Shown here: piece after piece, positions 32,458-40,937 of the stretch
Position numbering within the stretch: the first letter of the stretch is position 1
Layout: each line of letters begins with the position of its first letter
Assembly: GCA_003166795.1 (NCBI GenBank)
Contig: PMUS01000080.1
Location: 1 to 46,149, forward strand
Source: Acidobacteriota bacterium
GTDB lineage: Bacteria > Acidobacteriota > Terriglobia > Acidiferrales > UBA7541
Length of the DNA: 46,149 bases
Reading direction: 5' to 3'
Program-made: the position numbers and the translations under genes
The notes under the pieces: model-generated
The model's input: the letters and a program-made list of their open reading frames with translations, nothing else
Database searches by the model: none
What the model was told of the DNA's origin: nothing

Positions 32458-33246
32458 ATGACAGCTCTCGCCGCAACTCGACCTAACGATTTGCTCAAGA
32501 CCTTCGTTTATATCTCGCTCATCGTTCATTTGACGCTGTGCGTTTTGGCCGGTCTCTATGCGTATTTCAATGGGCGGCAGGCAGATTGGGGAGGGCCGGG
32601 CGGCTCGATCACCGTGGGACTCGTCGGCAACGTGCCTGCGATCCCGCTTCCCCGCCCTGATGTGGTGTCGCCGAATCGCGTCGTGGATGACTCGAAAGGA
32701 CTGTTCAAGTCCGAACCTGCACCGGTGCCCAAGCCCGCGCCAGAAGCCATTCCGATACCAAAATTCGAACGGAACAAACCGCCGAAATATGTTACGCGGC
32801 CGTCGAAAGTGCTGGAAAATCCCACTCCGGCGCCACAAAACGCGATTCCCTACGGCGGAGGGGGGACTCCGACGGTGCCGACAACGTCTTTTGCGCTCGG
32901 TGCGGGCACGACGCAGGCCGGACTCGGATTTACGGGCACGGCGGGCGGTGATTTCGGTTCGCGATTTTCGTGGTACGTCGAGGCGGTGCAACGCCGCATC
33001 AGCGGCAATTGGCTGGCGTCAACAGTGGACCCCAGCGTAGCTACGGCGCCGCGCGTAGTCGTTACGTTCACGATTTTGCGGGACGGCACGGTAACGAATA
33101 TTCAGATGACCCAACGGAGCAACAACAGTTCAGTAGACAGCTCGGCGACCCGCGCCGTGCAGGATTCAAGCCCGCTGGCGCGGCTGCCGGCGGAATATTC
33201 GGGATCGAGTGTGAACGTGGAGTTCTGGTTCGATTTTCACCGTTGA
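32458..33246 (+). CDS. TolA/TonB-like energy transducer
   Basis: A 262-residue protein anchored by one N-terminal helix (TFVYISLIVHLTLCVLAGLY). A Pro/Lys-rich stretch follows (PAPVPKPAPEAIPIPKFERN, then KPPKYVTRPSKVLENPTPAP), as expected for a rod that spans the periplasm, and a Gly-rich linker. The C-terminal domain (about 165-260), starting SWYVEAVQRRISGNW and continuing VTFTILRDGTVTNIQM, is of the TonB/TolA C-terminal type. By position between tolR and tolB it fills the role of TolA, linking the TolQR motor to TolB and Pal. Its ATG is one base after the tolR stop. The symbol is left blank as the C-terminal domain is closer to TonB in pattern. Confidence 0.87.
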   Translation: MTALAATRPNDLLKTFVYISLIVHLTLCVLAGLYAYFNGRQADWGGPGGSITVGLVGNVPAIPLPRPDVVSPNRVVDDSKGLFKSEPAPVPKPAPEAIPIPKFERNKPPKYVTRPSKVLENPTPAPQNAIPYGGGGTPTVPTTSFALGAGTTQAGLGFTGTAGGDFGSRFSWYVEAVQRRISGNWLASTVDPSVATAPRVVVTFTILRDGTVTNIQMTQRSNNSSVDSSATRAVQDSSPLARLPAEYSGSSVNVEFWFDFHR

Positions 33247-33321
33247 TTGAGCTCGCGACGGAGACACTGAGGCATGCCAAAGATGGAACAATGATTGAAA
33301 TTCGGGAAGACCGAAGGGCAA

Positions 33322-34725
33322 ATGAAATCATCTAACCGTTGGCGATACAGCATTCATAAGAGGTGTCTATTGGCGATACGGACGTTTACACCGCTGTCAT
33401 TTCTGAAACTTACCCTGATATTGACTTTGGCATTCTCCGCGTTGGCGCGGCCTTCGGCTGCGCAGGATTGGTTCAAGACCGGCACGGGCCTAGGAGTCAC
33501 TAAGGCGCGGCTCGCGCTGCCGGAAACGGCGGCTCGTTCGACGTTCGCGCAGCCGCTGCCCAAGACTTTTCACGATGTGGTGTGGGCGGACCTCGACTAT
33601 TCCGGGATCGTTGATATGGTTAGCCCGAGCTTTTACCCGGTGCAAGTGCCGGGCCAGCCGAGCGAGCTGAAGGCGGAGGATTGGGCGGCCGCTCCAGCGA
33701 ACGCATACATGGTGGCATACGGCAACCTTTCGACGGACGCATCAGGCATCGCTTTCGCCGGGTATCTTGCCGACGTGCACAATCCGACGGCTCCGCTCGC
33801 GCTGCAAAAAATCTACCGCGGCGCGGCGACGGATGCCGACGCGAGGCGCATGGCGCATCAGTTTGCGGACGATATTATCGGCGTGCTGAGCGGCGGGCAA
33901 CTCGGTATCGCCCAAACCAAGATTGCTTATGCCAGCGCGCGGAACGGCAATAAAGAGATATGGGTGATGGATTACGACGGAGCGAACCAGCAGCAACTCA
34001 CGCACCTGAAATCCATTTCGCTCACTCCGCGGTGGTCGCCGGATGCCACGCGAATCGCGTTTACGTGCTTCGCGCCATACCGCGGCGTTACTTCAGCGCA
34101 GATTTGCATTTACTCGACCGCGTCAGATCGCTTGATAGCGTTCCCGCGGTATCGCGGAACGAATGGCTCGCCCGCATGGTCTCCCGACGGCTCGGAGATC
34201 GCATTTATGTCGAGCTTGAACGGCGATCCGGAAATTTACATCTCGGACGCAACCGGGGCGCATTTGCACCGTATTACGTTTGCCGCCGGGGTGAGCACGT
34301 CGCCGGCATGGAATCCGAAGACGGGCAAGCAAATGGCGTTCGTGAGCGACCGCGGGGGGTCACCGGTGCTGTATCTCGCGAATTCCGACGGGTCCGACGT
34401 GGAAAAGTTGAATCTGCCCGACATGGGATACGTGATCGATCCGGCGTGGTCACCAAATGGACAATTGCTGGCATTTAGCTGGCGACGTCCGAGCGGCAAC
34501 TACGATATCTACGCTATGGACATCGTGAGCCGACAACTGGTCGAGCTGACACGCGATGCGGGACGCAACGAGCGCCCCAGTTGGGCGCCCGATGGCCGGC
34601 ATCTTGTTTTCGAATCCACGCGCACGGGGACTCGGCAAATATGGTCCATGCTGGCGGATGGCAGCCAGCCGCATCAATTGACATTCGAAGGGCAGAATGA
34701 ATCGCCCAGTTGGTCGTCGAAGTGA
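33322..34725 (+). CDS. tolB: Tol-Pal system beta-propeller protein TolB
   Basis: A 467-residue periplasmic protein with an N-terminal signal region (LSFLKLTLILTLAFSALARP, cleavage near SAAQ). The N-terminal TolB domain (about 50-200) includes FHDVVWADLDYSGIVDMVSP. It is followed by a six-bladed WD40-like propeller made of repeated blades ending like PRWSPDATRIAF, PAWSPDGSEIAF, PAWNPKTGKQMAF, PAWSPNGQLLAF and PSWAPDGRHLVF. The propeller binds Pal at the outer membrane. The ATG at 33322 with AAGGG just upstream is preferred over a TTG at 33295. It sits directly between the TolA-like and Pal genes. Confidence 0.93.
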   Translation: MKSSNRWRYSIHKRCLLAIRTFTPLSFLKLTLILTLAFSALARPSAAQDWFKTGTGLGVTKARLALPETAARSTFAQPLPKTFHDVVWADLDYSGIVDMVSPSFYPVQVPGQPSELKAEDWAAAPANAYMVAYGNLSTDASGIAFAGYLADVHNPTAPLALQKIYRGAATDADARRMAHQFADDIIGVLSGGQLGIAQTKIAYASARNGNKEIWVMDYDGANQQQLTHLKSISLTPRWSPDATRIAFTCFAPYRGVTSAQICIYSTASDRLIAFPRYRGTNGSPAWSPDGSEIAFMSSLNGDPEIYISDATGAHLHRITFAAGVSTSPAWNPKTGKQMAFVSDRGGSPVLYLANSDGSDVEKLNLPDMGYVIDPAWSPNGQLLAFSWRRPSGNYDIYAMDIVSRQLVELTRDAGRNERPSWAPDGRHLVFESTRTGTRQIWSMLADGSQPHQLTFEGQNESPSWSSK

Positions 34726-34830
34726 CGGAGACGAATTATTTAAATGGCATAAGGAATATTGCCAGCACTAACGAGTAAGCGTATTCACGGCGAAGCCGCA
34801 GAGCCCTCTCGGCGCCGAAGGAGGCAATTC

Positions 34831-35580
34831 ATGCACCACAGTACTTTTCGAAAGTTCACATTGCTGTTCGGCCTCGTAGCTCTTGTCGCCATTGCCGGCG
34901 GCTGCAAGAAAAAGGTGGCGGCAACGCCGCCTGCGCCGCCCCCGACTCCAACGCTGCAGCCAACGGTGACGCTGAATGCTTCGCCGACTTCAGTGAATCC
35001 GGGCGGAACAGTAACGCTCTCCTGGTCGTCCACCAACGCAACGGACCTGGATATCGAGCCCGGCGTAGGGAAAGTTGCGCCGCAAGGCTCGACTCCGGTG
35101 AATCCGACGCAGACCACGACGTTCACGATTACGGCGACCGGCGCCGGCGGCAGCGCCACTGCGAGCGCGAACGTTGCGGTGAATGGTTCGTCGGCCCCGA
35201 CGGCGGAAGCGCCGACAGAGCAGCCGGGCGTCAACGAACTCTTCGAGCAAAATGTGAAGGACGCATATTTTGAACTCGACAAATCCGATCTTCGCGACGA
35301 CGCTCGCGCCGTGCTGACCAAGGATGCGGAGTTCTTCCGTTCGTATCCGCAGGTCAAGGTTTCGCTCGAGGGCCATTGCGACGAGCGCGGTTCGACGGAA
35401 TACAACCTGGGTCTCGGCCAGAGGCGCGCCGAGGCTGCGAAGAACTACCTGATCTCGCTCGGCATTTCAGCCGATCGGATCGAAACAACGAGCTGGGGCA
35501 AAGAGCGACCGTTCTGCACCGAGCATGACGAATCCTGCTGGCAGCAGAATCGCCGCGCGCACTTCGTTCTGGCACACTAA
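34831..35580 (+). CDS. pal: Peptidoglycan-associated lipoprotein Pal with Ig-like insert
   Basis: A 249-residue outer-membrane lipoprotein. The lipobox is AIAGGC, with the Cys near residue 25, then KKKVAATPPAP. An insert of about 80 residues (VTLNASPTSVNPGGTVTLSW, then STNATDLDIEPGVG, ending TASANVAV) looks like a bacterial Ig-like domain, not present in E. coli Pal. The C-terminal OmpA-like domain (about 140-249) starts at DAYFELDKSDLRDDAR and includes EGHCDERGSTEYNLGLGQRR, which binds meso-DAP-type peptidoglycan. GAAGGAGG precedes the ATG at 34831; the longer in-frame start is rejected. Fourth or fifth gene of the Tol operon; it requires Lgt for lipidation. Confidence 0.93.
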   Translation: MHHSTFRKFTLLFGLVALVAIAGGCKKKVAATPPAPPPTPTLQPTVTLNASPTSVNPGGTVTLSWSSTNATDLDIEPGVGKVAPQGSTPVNPTQTTTFTITATGAGGSATASANVAVNGSSAPTAEAPTEQPGVNELFEQNVKDAYFELDKSDLRDDARAVLTKDAEFFRSYPQVKVSLEGHCDERGSTEYNLGLGQRRAEAAKNYLISLGISADRIETTSWGKERPFCTEHDESCWQQNRRAHFVLAH

Positions 35581-35704
35581 ACCAATCGGCTCGCGCCTGT
35601 GTCAGCGATGGAGATCGCTTCGTCGCTGACGCAGGCCGGCCCGGACGCGGCAGGACGGCTGCCGCAGACCGAAAGCGGTCAAGTTTCTCCAAGGAGGTTT
35701 TCCC

Positions 35705-36637
35705 TTGCGCACACGATGGCTCGCGCTGGTACTTGCAGCGGTGTTCTGCGGCGCAGTCGGCGGGACGCTGTTCGCTCCCCAGCCTGCGGGCGCCGTCTCG
35801 AAAGAAATGATTGAGCTCCAGCAGCAGGTGACGCAGATTTTGCAGGCGCAGCAAGACCTGCGCAGCGCGGTGGACGGCAACAACGCCGCGCTGAGGACGC
35901 TGGTGCAGCAGTCGCTCGACTCCGTGAACAGACTCGACGGCGAGATGGGCTCGCTGCAAAAGTCGGTGCAGGAAGTGCAAGCGAATACGGGCGCCCGCAT
36001 TGACACCATGACGCAGCAGACGCAGGGAATTTCCGACAACATGCAGGACGTACAGTCGCGCGTGGCAAAGCTTTCGCAGCAATTGACCGACGTCCAGAAC
36101 CTGCTCCAGAGCATTGATGCGAAAGTTTCCGGTGGCTCGACGACGGGAGCTCCGGCGGCGATGAATGCGCCCGGCGGAAACCCGGACAACAGCGCGCCCG
36201 CACCACCGTCAGCGCCGGTGGGGCTAGCGCCGATTTCCGCGGACACGCTCTATCAAAATGGACTGCGCGACCTGACCGGCGGTAAGTACGACCTGGCGCG
36301 GCAGGAGTTCTCGGACTACATCAAGAATTTCCCTTCGAACGACCTGGCGTCGAATGCGACGTTTTATCTTGGCGAGATTGCCTACGCGCAAGACGATTTC
36401 AAGGGCGCTATCGCGTCGTACGACACCGTGCTGGCAAACTATCCCAAAAGCTTCAAGCTGCCGGCTTCTCTTTTGAAGAAAGCGATGGCCGAACTCGAGC
36501 TGGGGATGAAGGCGAGTGGAATACGCGATCTGCGAGAGGTTGACCGCCGCTTTGCCGGCTCGGATGAAGCGAGACGTGCGCAGGCGAAACTGCGCGAGCT
36601 CGGCGCGGCCACGACGACGCGCCCGTCCACGCGCTGA
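35705..36637 (+). CDS. cpoB: Cell-division coordinator CpoB (YbgF)
   Basis: A 310-residue periplasmic protein that in E. coli couples the Tol motor to peptidoglycan synthesis during division. It has a signal peptide (WLALVLAAVFCGAVGGTLFA), then a long coiled coil (about 32-140: KEMIELQQQVTQILQAQQDL and later QDVQSRVAKLSQQLTDVQNL) that trimerises the protein, a Pro/Ala/Ser linker, and three TPRs (about 180-300), starting LYQNGLRDLTGGKYDLARQE. The start is TTG at 35705 with AGGAGG seven bases upstream. It is the last gene of the Tol-Pal operon, as usual. Between it and pal there are 124 bases without a gene. Confidence 0.92.
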   Translation: MRTRWLALVLAAVFCGAVGGTLFAPQPAGAVSKEMIELQQQVTQILQAQQDLRSAVDGNNAALRTLVQQSLDSVNRLDGEMGSLQKSVQEVQANTGARIDTMTQQTQGISDNMQDVQSRVAKLSQQLTDVQNLLQSIDAKVSGGSTTGAPAAMNAPGGNPDNSAPAPPSAPVGLAPISADTLYQNGLRDLTGGKYDLARQEFSDYIKNFPSNDLASNATFYLGEIAYAQDDFKGAIASYDTVLANYPKSFKLPASLLKKAMAELELGMKASGIRDLREVDRRFAGSDEARRAQAKLRELGAATTTRPSTR

Positions 36638-36658
36638 AGACATCCCGATCTGGCGCTT

Positions 36659-37093
36659 CTATGCGCGCAGATGATCGGGCTGCCAGTCGCGAACCAATTG
36701 CTTGATGGCTTTGCGGTCCGTGACCTTATCCTGCAAGACTTTGCGGGCGAGATCGGGCAATTCCGCGTCGCTCGCAAACCGCAGCGCCACCAATTGGCCC
36801 ACCGTGAATTCCCCAATTCGTGGGCGCAGATCCACCGGCAGCATCTGTTGCATCCGCAGCAGCATTTCGAGGCGGATCACGCGATCCTGAACGGTAACAG
36901 TCATCATGCGCGCGGACAAAGCGAGCAAGAGCAGCGCGACAGCCACGAGCAACGAAAGCACGGCGCCCTTCGAAAACGAATACACCAGCCGGTCGATTTG
37001 CCACCCAAGATTCACTAGAAGAATAGGCAGCACAACGAAATGGAATGGGGGCACGAACTTCGTGTGGTTCTTGAAATTCTGAGTTTCACTCAT
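36659..37093 (-). CDS. DUF6526-like two-helix membrane protein
   Basis: A 144-residue membrane protein. MSETQNFKNHTKFVPPFHFV leads into two transmembrane helices (FHFVVLPILLVNLGWQI and AVLSLLVAVALLLLALSA), followed by a cytosolic helical domain (RVIRLEMLLRMQQMLP, then LARKVLQDKVTDRKAIKQLV). The N-terminal NHxKFVPxFHF pattern is the DUF6526 family mark, frequent in Bacteroidota and Acidobacteriota; function unknown. GGAGGTCC precedes the ATG at 37093, so the longer start at 37180 is rejected. It is convergent with cpoB and divergent with ssb. Confidence 0.8.
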   Translation of the reverse strand: MSETQNFKNHTKFVPPFHFVVLPILLVNLGWQIDRLVYSFSKGAVLSLLVAVALLLLALSARMMTVTVQDRVIRLEMLLRMQQMLPVDLRPRIGEFTVGQLVALRFASDAELPDLARKVLQDKVTDRKAIKQLVRDWQPDHLRA

Positions 37094-37217
37094 GACTGGA
37101 CCTCCGACGATCTCGATGGGTCTCCGCGCGCGCATGATATCAAAATTGCATGCTCCCGGCACGGCGACAGGCGTCTGCACGAAGCGGGTCAGTCGTTTCT
37201 GTTGACTGCGCGCTTTC

Positions 37218-37226
37218 TGATATACT
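37218..37226 (+). promoter_or_regulatory. Extended -10 promoter of ssb
   Basis: TGa-TATACT (37218-37226) ends seven bases before the ssb ATG. A TTGACT at 37202 is only 13 bases upstream of the -10, too close for a normal -35. No Shine-Dalgarno lies in the seven bases between, so transcription should begin at or one base before the ATG. Confidence 0.6.
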
Positions 37227-37233
37227 CCTGCCC

Positions 37234-37719
37234 ATGTCAGTCAACAAAGCCATACTGGTAGGGCGGCTCGGGCGCGACCCGGAGACGCGATATACGTCCG
37301 GGGGGCAGGCCGTGGCGAACTTCACGCTCGCGACCGACGAGACCTTTAAGGACCGCGCCGGCGAGCGCCAGAAACGCACCGAGTGGCATCGCATCGTATT
37401 GTGGGGAAAGCTGGCGGAGATTGCGCAGCAGTATCTGAAGAAGGGGATGCTGGTGTACGTCGAGGGGCGCATCCAGACGCGTCAGTGGGAAGACAAGCGC
37501 GACGGCCAGAAGCGCACGACGACGGAAATCGTTGGGAACGTGATGCGGATGCTGACATCGCGCGCGGAAGGCGCGGCCGCGGGCGCAAGCGCCGGCGGCG
37601 GGTCAGGCGCTGGAACGGGACACGGCCGCTCCGCTGATGCCGATTTTGATGTCGCCGGCCCGGCCATCGAGGAACCATCCGCCGGTCCGGAGATTTCGGA
37701 CGAAGATATTCCCTTTTAG
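37234..37719 (+). CDS. ssb: Single-stranded DNA-binding protein
   Basis: A 161-residue OB-fold protein that coats single-stranded DNA and recruits repair and replication proteins. [20 protein letters not shown] opens the OB domain (1-110), with the typical [20 protein letters not shown] and [18 protein letters not shown] Gly/Ala-rich linker follows, and the acidic tip ends DEDIPF, the conserved partner-binding tail. The ATG at 37234 has no Shine-Dalgarno but a close extended -10, so the mRNA appears leaderless. The open frame extends upstream to 37150, but that part lies in the promoter region. Neighbours are on other strands. Confidence 0.95.
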   Translation: MSVNKAILVGRLGRDPETRYTSGGQAVANFTLATDETFKDRAGERQKRTEWHRIVLWGKLAEIAQQYLKKGMLVYVEGRIQTRQWEDKRDGQKRTTTEIVGNVMRMLTSRAEGAAAGASAGGGSGAGTGHGRSADADFDVAGPAIEEPSAGPEISDEDIPF

Positions 37720-37815
37720 CCCTCGCGCGAAGAATTGCATAACGGGCCAGCCTCCCGACCCGATCGCTTAATTCCAGTGGACCGTCTCAAGAAGCTTGGC
37801 TGAGGGAATCCCGCC

Positions 37816-38688
<873 letters not shown>

Positions 38689-38747
38689 GGCGTTGCGCGG
38701 GATGCGGCTATGCTGGATCGAGATGGCGACGGAGCTTGAGAGCGATC

Positions 38748-39182
38748 CTAGTGACTGCTGGCGTCTTTCTTGCGCTGCTCGTCCAATCTCCGCTGCTCGT
38801 CCAGCTGCCTGAGAAAATCATCGAACTTGATCTGCTGATCGGGCGAGAGGACGGCGCGAATGCTGGCGCGGCCCTGCTGACGAATTGCTTCACGGGGAGC
38901 GTCCAGCGGGGCATAGAGCGATTGCCACTTCGAGAGCGTGTCGTCAATCACCGCACCAACCTGCTTCTGCTGTTCCGAACTGAGCTGGAGCCTCTGCGTT
39001 AGATCGTTCACCCTCTCATTGCGCGTCGGCTTGAGGTTCAGCTGCGCGGCGGTCTGCGCCTGCACCTGCCCCTCTACGCGTTCTTCCCAAAGATGACTGC
39101 CCACACCTCCCAACAGAATCCCCAGCACAAAGACGACGATTACGAGTACGGCTGCCTCGGTCCGTGCATTTTTAATTGCCAT
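38748..39182 (-). CDS. Spy/CpxP-like periplasmic protein
   Basis: A 144-residue protein with a membrane anchor or signal (AAVLVIVVFVLGILLGGVG) and a helical periplasmic domain. RVNDLTQRLQLSSEQQKQVG, then RASIRAVLSPDQQIKFDDF carry the twin LTxxQ-like motifs of the Spy/CpxP/CnrX fold, here as LQLSSEQQ and VLSPDQQ. Members act as periplasmic chaperones or sensors. The gene overlaps the anti-sigma gene by 11 bases, so it belongs to the sigma-anti-sigma operon and may modulate it, as CnrX does for CnrH-CnrY. The C-terminus is a charged helix (QLDEQRRLDEQRKKD). Family by motif only. Confidence 0.75.
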   Translation of the reverse strand: MAIKNARTEAAVLVIVVFVLGILLGGVGSHLWEERVEGQVQAQTAAQLNLKPTRNERVNDLTQRLQLSSEQQKQVGAVIDDTLSKWQSLYAPLDAPREAIRQQGRASIRAVLSPDQQIKFDDFLRQLDEQRRLDEQRKKDASSH

Positions 39183-39675
39183 GGTTGGTATCCGCCACCA
39201 TCATCAAGACTTCGTCCCTGTTTGACGGCGCATTCGCCGGGTCCGGAGAGAAAATGTCGCTCACACGAATAAGACGTGCGGTGGAGATGTTGGGTTGCAG
39301 GTGGCGCCCCCAGCCCGCGTCGTAGGTCACTAGAACGCCCAGAACGATCGTCGCTGTGGCCGCGAATCGCCATCCCAGACGCACGAGCGGCTGCCAGAAT
39401 CCAGTGCGCTCGGCCGACCGCTCCTGCTCAGCGCGAATCCGCGCCATCACCGTGCGCGCAAATGCCGGTCCCGGACCATCGGACGGCCCCGCCAGGCGAA
39501 ACAGTCGGACGCTCGATGCGGCCTGCTCGAGCGCAGCGCGGCACGACGCGCAGCTCTGCCAATGCTGTTCGGCAAGCTTTGCATCGGCAGCGATGAGCGC
39601 GCCACTGACGTAATCCTCCAATAGCGCCTCGTAGCTCTTACAGGCTTTGTTTCCGAACTCAGTGTCCGTTGACAT
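39172..39675 (-). CDS. Zinc-finger anti-sigma factor
   Basis: A 167-residue protein. The N-terminal anti-sigma domain carries the zinc-binding HxxxCxxC as HWQSCASC (about residues 38-45), part of zf-HC2. A single transmembrane helix (FAATATIVLGVLVTY, about 108-122) separates a cytosolic sigma-binding part from a short periplasmic part. It overlaps the sigma gene by 17 bases and is overlapped by the Spy-like gene. The expected action is to hold the sigma factor at the membrane until envelope stress leads to its release or cleavage. Confidence 0.85.
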   Translation of the reverse strand: MSTDTEFGNKACKSYEALLEDYVSGALIAADAKLAEQHWQSCASCRAALEQAASSVRLFRLAGPSDGPGPAFARTVMARIRAEQERSAERTGFWQPLVRLGWRFAATATIVLGVLVTYDAGWGRHLQPNISTARLIRVSDIFSPDPANAPSNRDEVLMMVADTNHGN

Positions 39676-40363
39676 GGCTATTGCCCTTCCTTTGCGCCGA
39701 GCGAGACCCAGCCGACTTGCCGCCAGGATCCATACGGCGCCGATAAACGTCCATGATTCGGCCGCGTGCGCGGAACAACCGCACTTTCACCGTGTTCACG
39801 TTGAGGTTTAGAATTTCAGCCAACTCTTGCACAGAAAACCCTTCCATTTCCTTCAACACCAGTAATTGCCGATCCTGCTCCGGCAACGCAGCGAGCATCC
39901 GGTCGAGAACCTCGCGGGTTTCGGCGCGGGCGCCCGCGCCCTCCGGCGGACGATCCGCGGACACGATGCCATCCAACCGCGAAACCTGCTCCTCGGATAA
40001 GTCCGCTTCGTACACCAGGGGCCGCACTTTCTTCTTCCTTAAATAATCCCAGCACTCGTTGACCGCGATCTTGTAGAGCCACGTTGAAAATGCCGCCCGC
40101 TGGTCGAACCGCTTAATCCCGAGATACGCCTTCAGAAATACCTGCTGCGCAACGTCCTCAACGTCTTCCGGCCGGCGCAGAATGCCGCCGACGAGCGCGA
40201 ACACGCGCTGCTGATGTCGCCGCACCAGCTCCTCGAACGCCGTCTCAGTTCCATTCTGAGACAGGCGCACCAGTTCCCTGTCTTCTTCCTTCTTTCCCTT
40301 TCGGTCCAGAGGAAGCGTGAGCGCCGGGGCGCTGGCTACCATAGTCTTTGGGACGTCTGCCAT
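39659..40363 (-). CDS. ECF RNA polymerase sigma factor (RpoE-like)
   Basis: A 234-residue extracytoplasmic-function sigma factor. Sigma-2 (about 30-100) contains TAFEELVRRHQQRVFALVGG, DVEDVAQQVFLKAYLGIKRF and AAFSTWLYKIAVNECWDYLR. Sigma-4 (about 155-215) contains LPEQDRQLLVLKEMEGFSVQ and ELAEILNLNVNTVKVRLFRA. A linker of about 50 residues and a 25-residue basic tail complete it. The ATG at 40363 is preferred to a TTG at 40402, because the latter coincides with the -35-like TTGACT. It heads an operon with its anti-sigma and a Spy-like protein, so it probably senses envelope stress. ECF group not assigned. Confidence 0.9.
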   Translation of the reverse strand: MADVPKTMVASAPALTLPLDRKGKKEEDRELVRLSQNGTETAFEELVRRHQQRVFALVGGILRRPEDVEDVAQQVFLKAYLGIKRFDQRAAFSTWLYKIAVNECWDYLRKKKVRPLVYEADLSEEQVSRLDGIVSADRPPEGAGARAETREVLDRMLAALPEQDRQLLVLKEMEGFSVQELAEILNLNVNTVKVRLFRARGRIMDVYRRRMDPGGKSAGSRSAQRKGNSHVNGH

Positions 40364-40370
40364 TCGCTTT

Positions 40371-40402
40371 AGGTTACGCTGAAAATTCCGACTGTGAGTC
40401 AA
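40371..40402 (-). promoter_or_regulatory. Possible promoter of the sigma operon
   Basis: On the minus strand TTGACT (40402-40397) and TAACCT (40376-40371) are separated by 20 bases, longer than ideal. The -10 ends seven bases before the ATG, so this would be another leaderless transcript. Autoregulation by the ECF factor itself is possible, but its motif is unknown. Confidence 0.3.
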
Positions 40403-40409
40403 TTTTTTC

Positions 40410-40438
40410 TTGCGAGCCTAACTGGTCCATGTGACAAT
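40410..40438 (+). promoter_or_regulatory. Predicted promoter of the XRE gene
   Basis: TTGCGA (40410-40415), a 17-base spacer and GACAAT (40433-40438) with an extended TGt before it. The -10 ends seven bases before the ATG at 40446 and no Shine-Dalgarno is present, so the mRNA should be leaderless. Confidence 0.5.
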
Positions 40439-40445
40439 ACCCGCC

Positions 40446-40817
40446 ATGATAATCGGCGACAGAATACGACTGCTACGAGAAACCAAAAAACTTTCCCAGG
40501 GCGACGTCGAAAAGCGCACAGGTTTGCTCCGGTGCTACATTTCGCGCGTCGAAAACGGCCACACGGTGCCGGCGATTGAAACGCTGGAGAAGCTGGCGAG
40601 GGCGATGGAAGTCCCGCTCTACCAACTGTTCTATGACGGCGAAGAACCGCCCGTGCTGCCAAATCTTCCGAAACGGAAGAGCGCGGATGATATCGCCTGG
40701 GGCAGTACCGGCAAGGACGCCCGTTACCTGGGGCGTTTTCGCCGCCTTCTGGGTAAAATAGAGGAGGGCGATCGCCGCCTGCTTCTATACATGGCCCAGA
40801 AAATGGCTAACCGCTAG
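40446..40817 (+). CDS. XRE-family helix-turn-helix regulator
   Basis: A 123-residue DNA-binding protein. Residues 1-60 are a Cro/C1-type helix-turn-helix: MIIGDRIRLLRETKKLSQGD, then VEKRTGLLRCYISRVENGHT and VPAIETLEKLARAMEVPLYQ. The second half (FYDGEEPPVLPNLPKRKSAD and later FRRLLGKIEEGDRRLLLYMA) is helical and might dimerise or bind a ligand. This arrangement recurs in Acidobacteria as a small conserved regulator. The ATG at 40446 is used; a GTG at 40431 is inside the predicted -10 region. The gene is divergent to the ECF operon, with the two promoters about 20 bases apart, so cross-control is possible. Target unknown. Confidence 0.88.
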   Translation: MIIGDRIRLLRETKKLSQGDVEKRTGLLRCYISRVENGHTVPAIETLEKLARAMEVPLYQLFYDGEEPPVLPNLPKRKSADDIAWGSTGKDARYLGRFRRLLGKIEEGDRRLLLYMAQKMANR

Positions 40818-40937
40818 CCGGTCGTTCCCACATCCGTTCTGCGAATCATGGCTTGCCGCTGCAAGCAGCGATTTGGCGCATCGGGCGTGCAACCTCGCCC
40901 GTGGCGATTCCGATACGAATCGGCGCCAGCCGATTCC

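Noticed and set aside
33295-33321. TTG at 33295 as tolB start
   Set aside because: The ATG at 33322 has AAGGG just upstream and leaves a normal signal sequence; the TTG lacks a good RBS.
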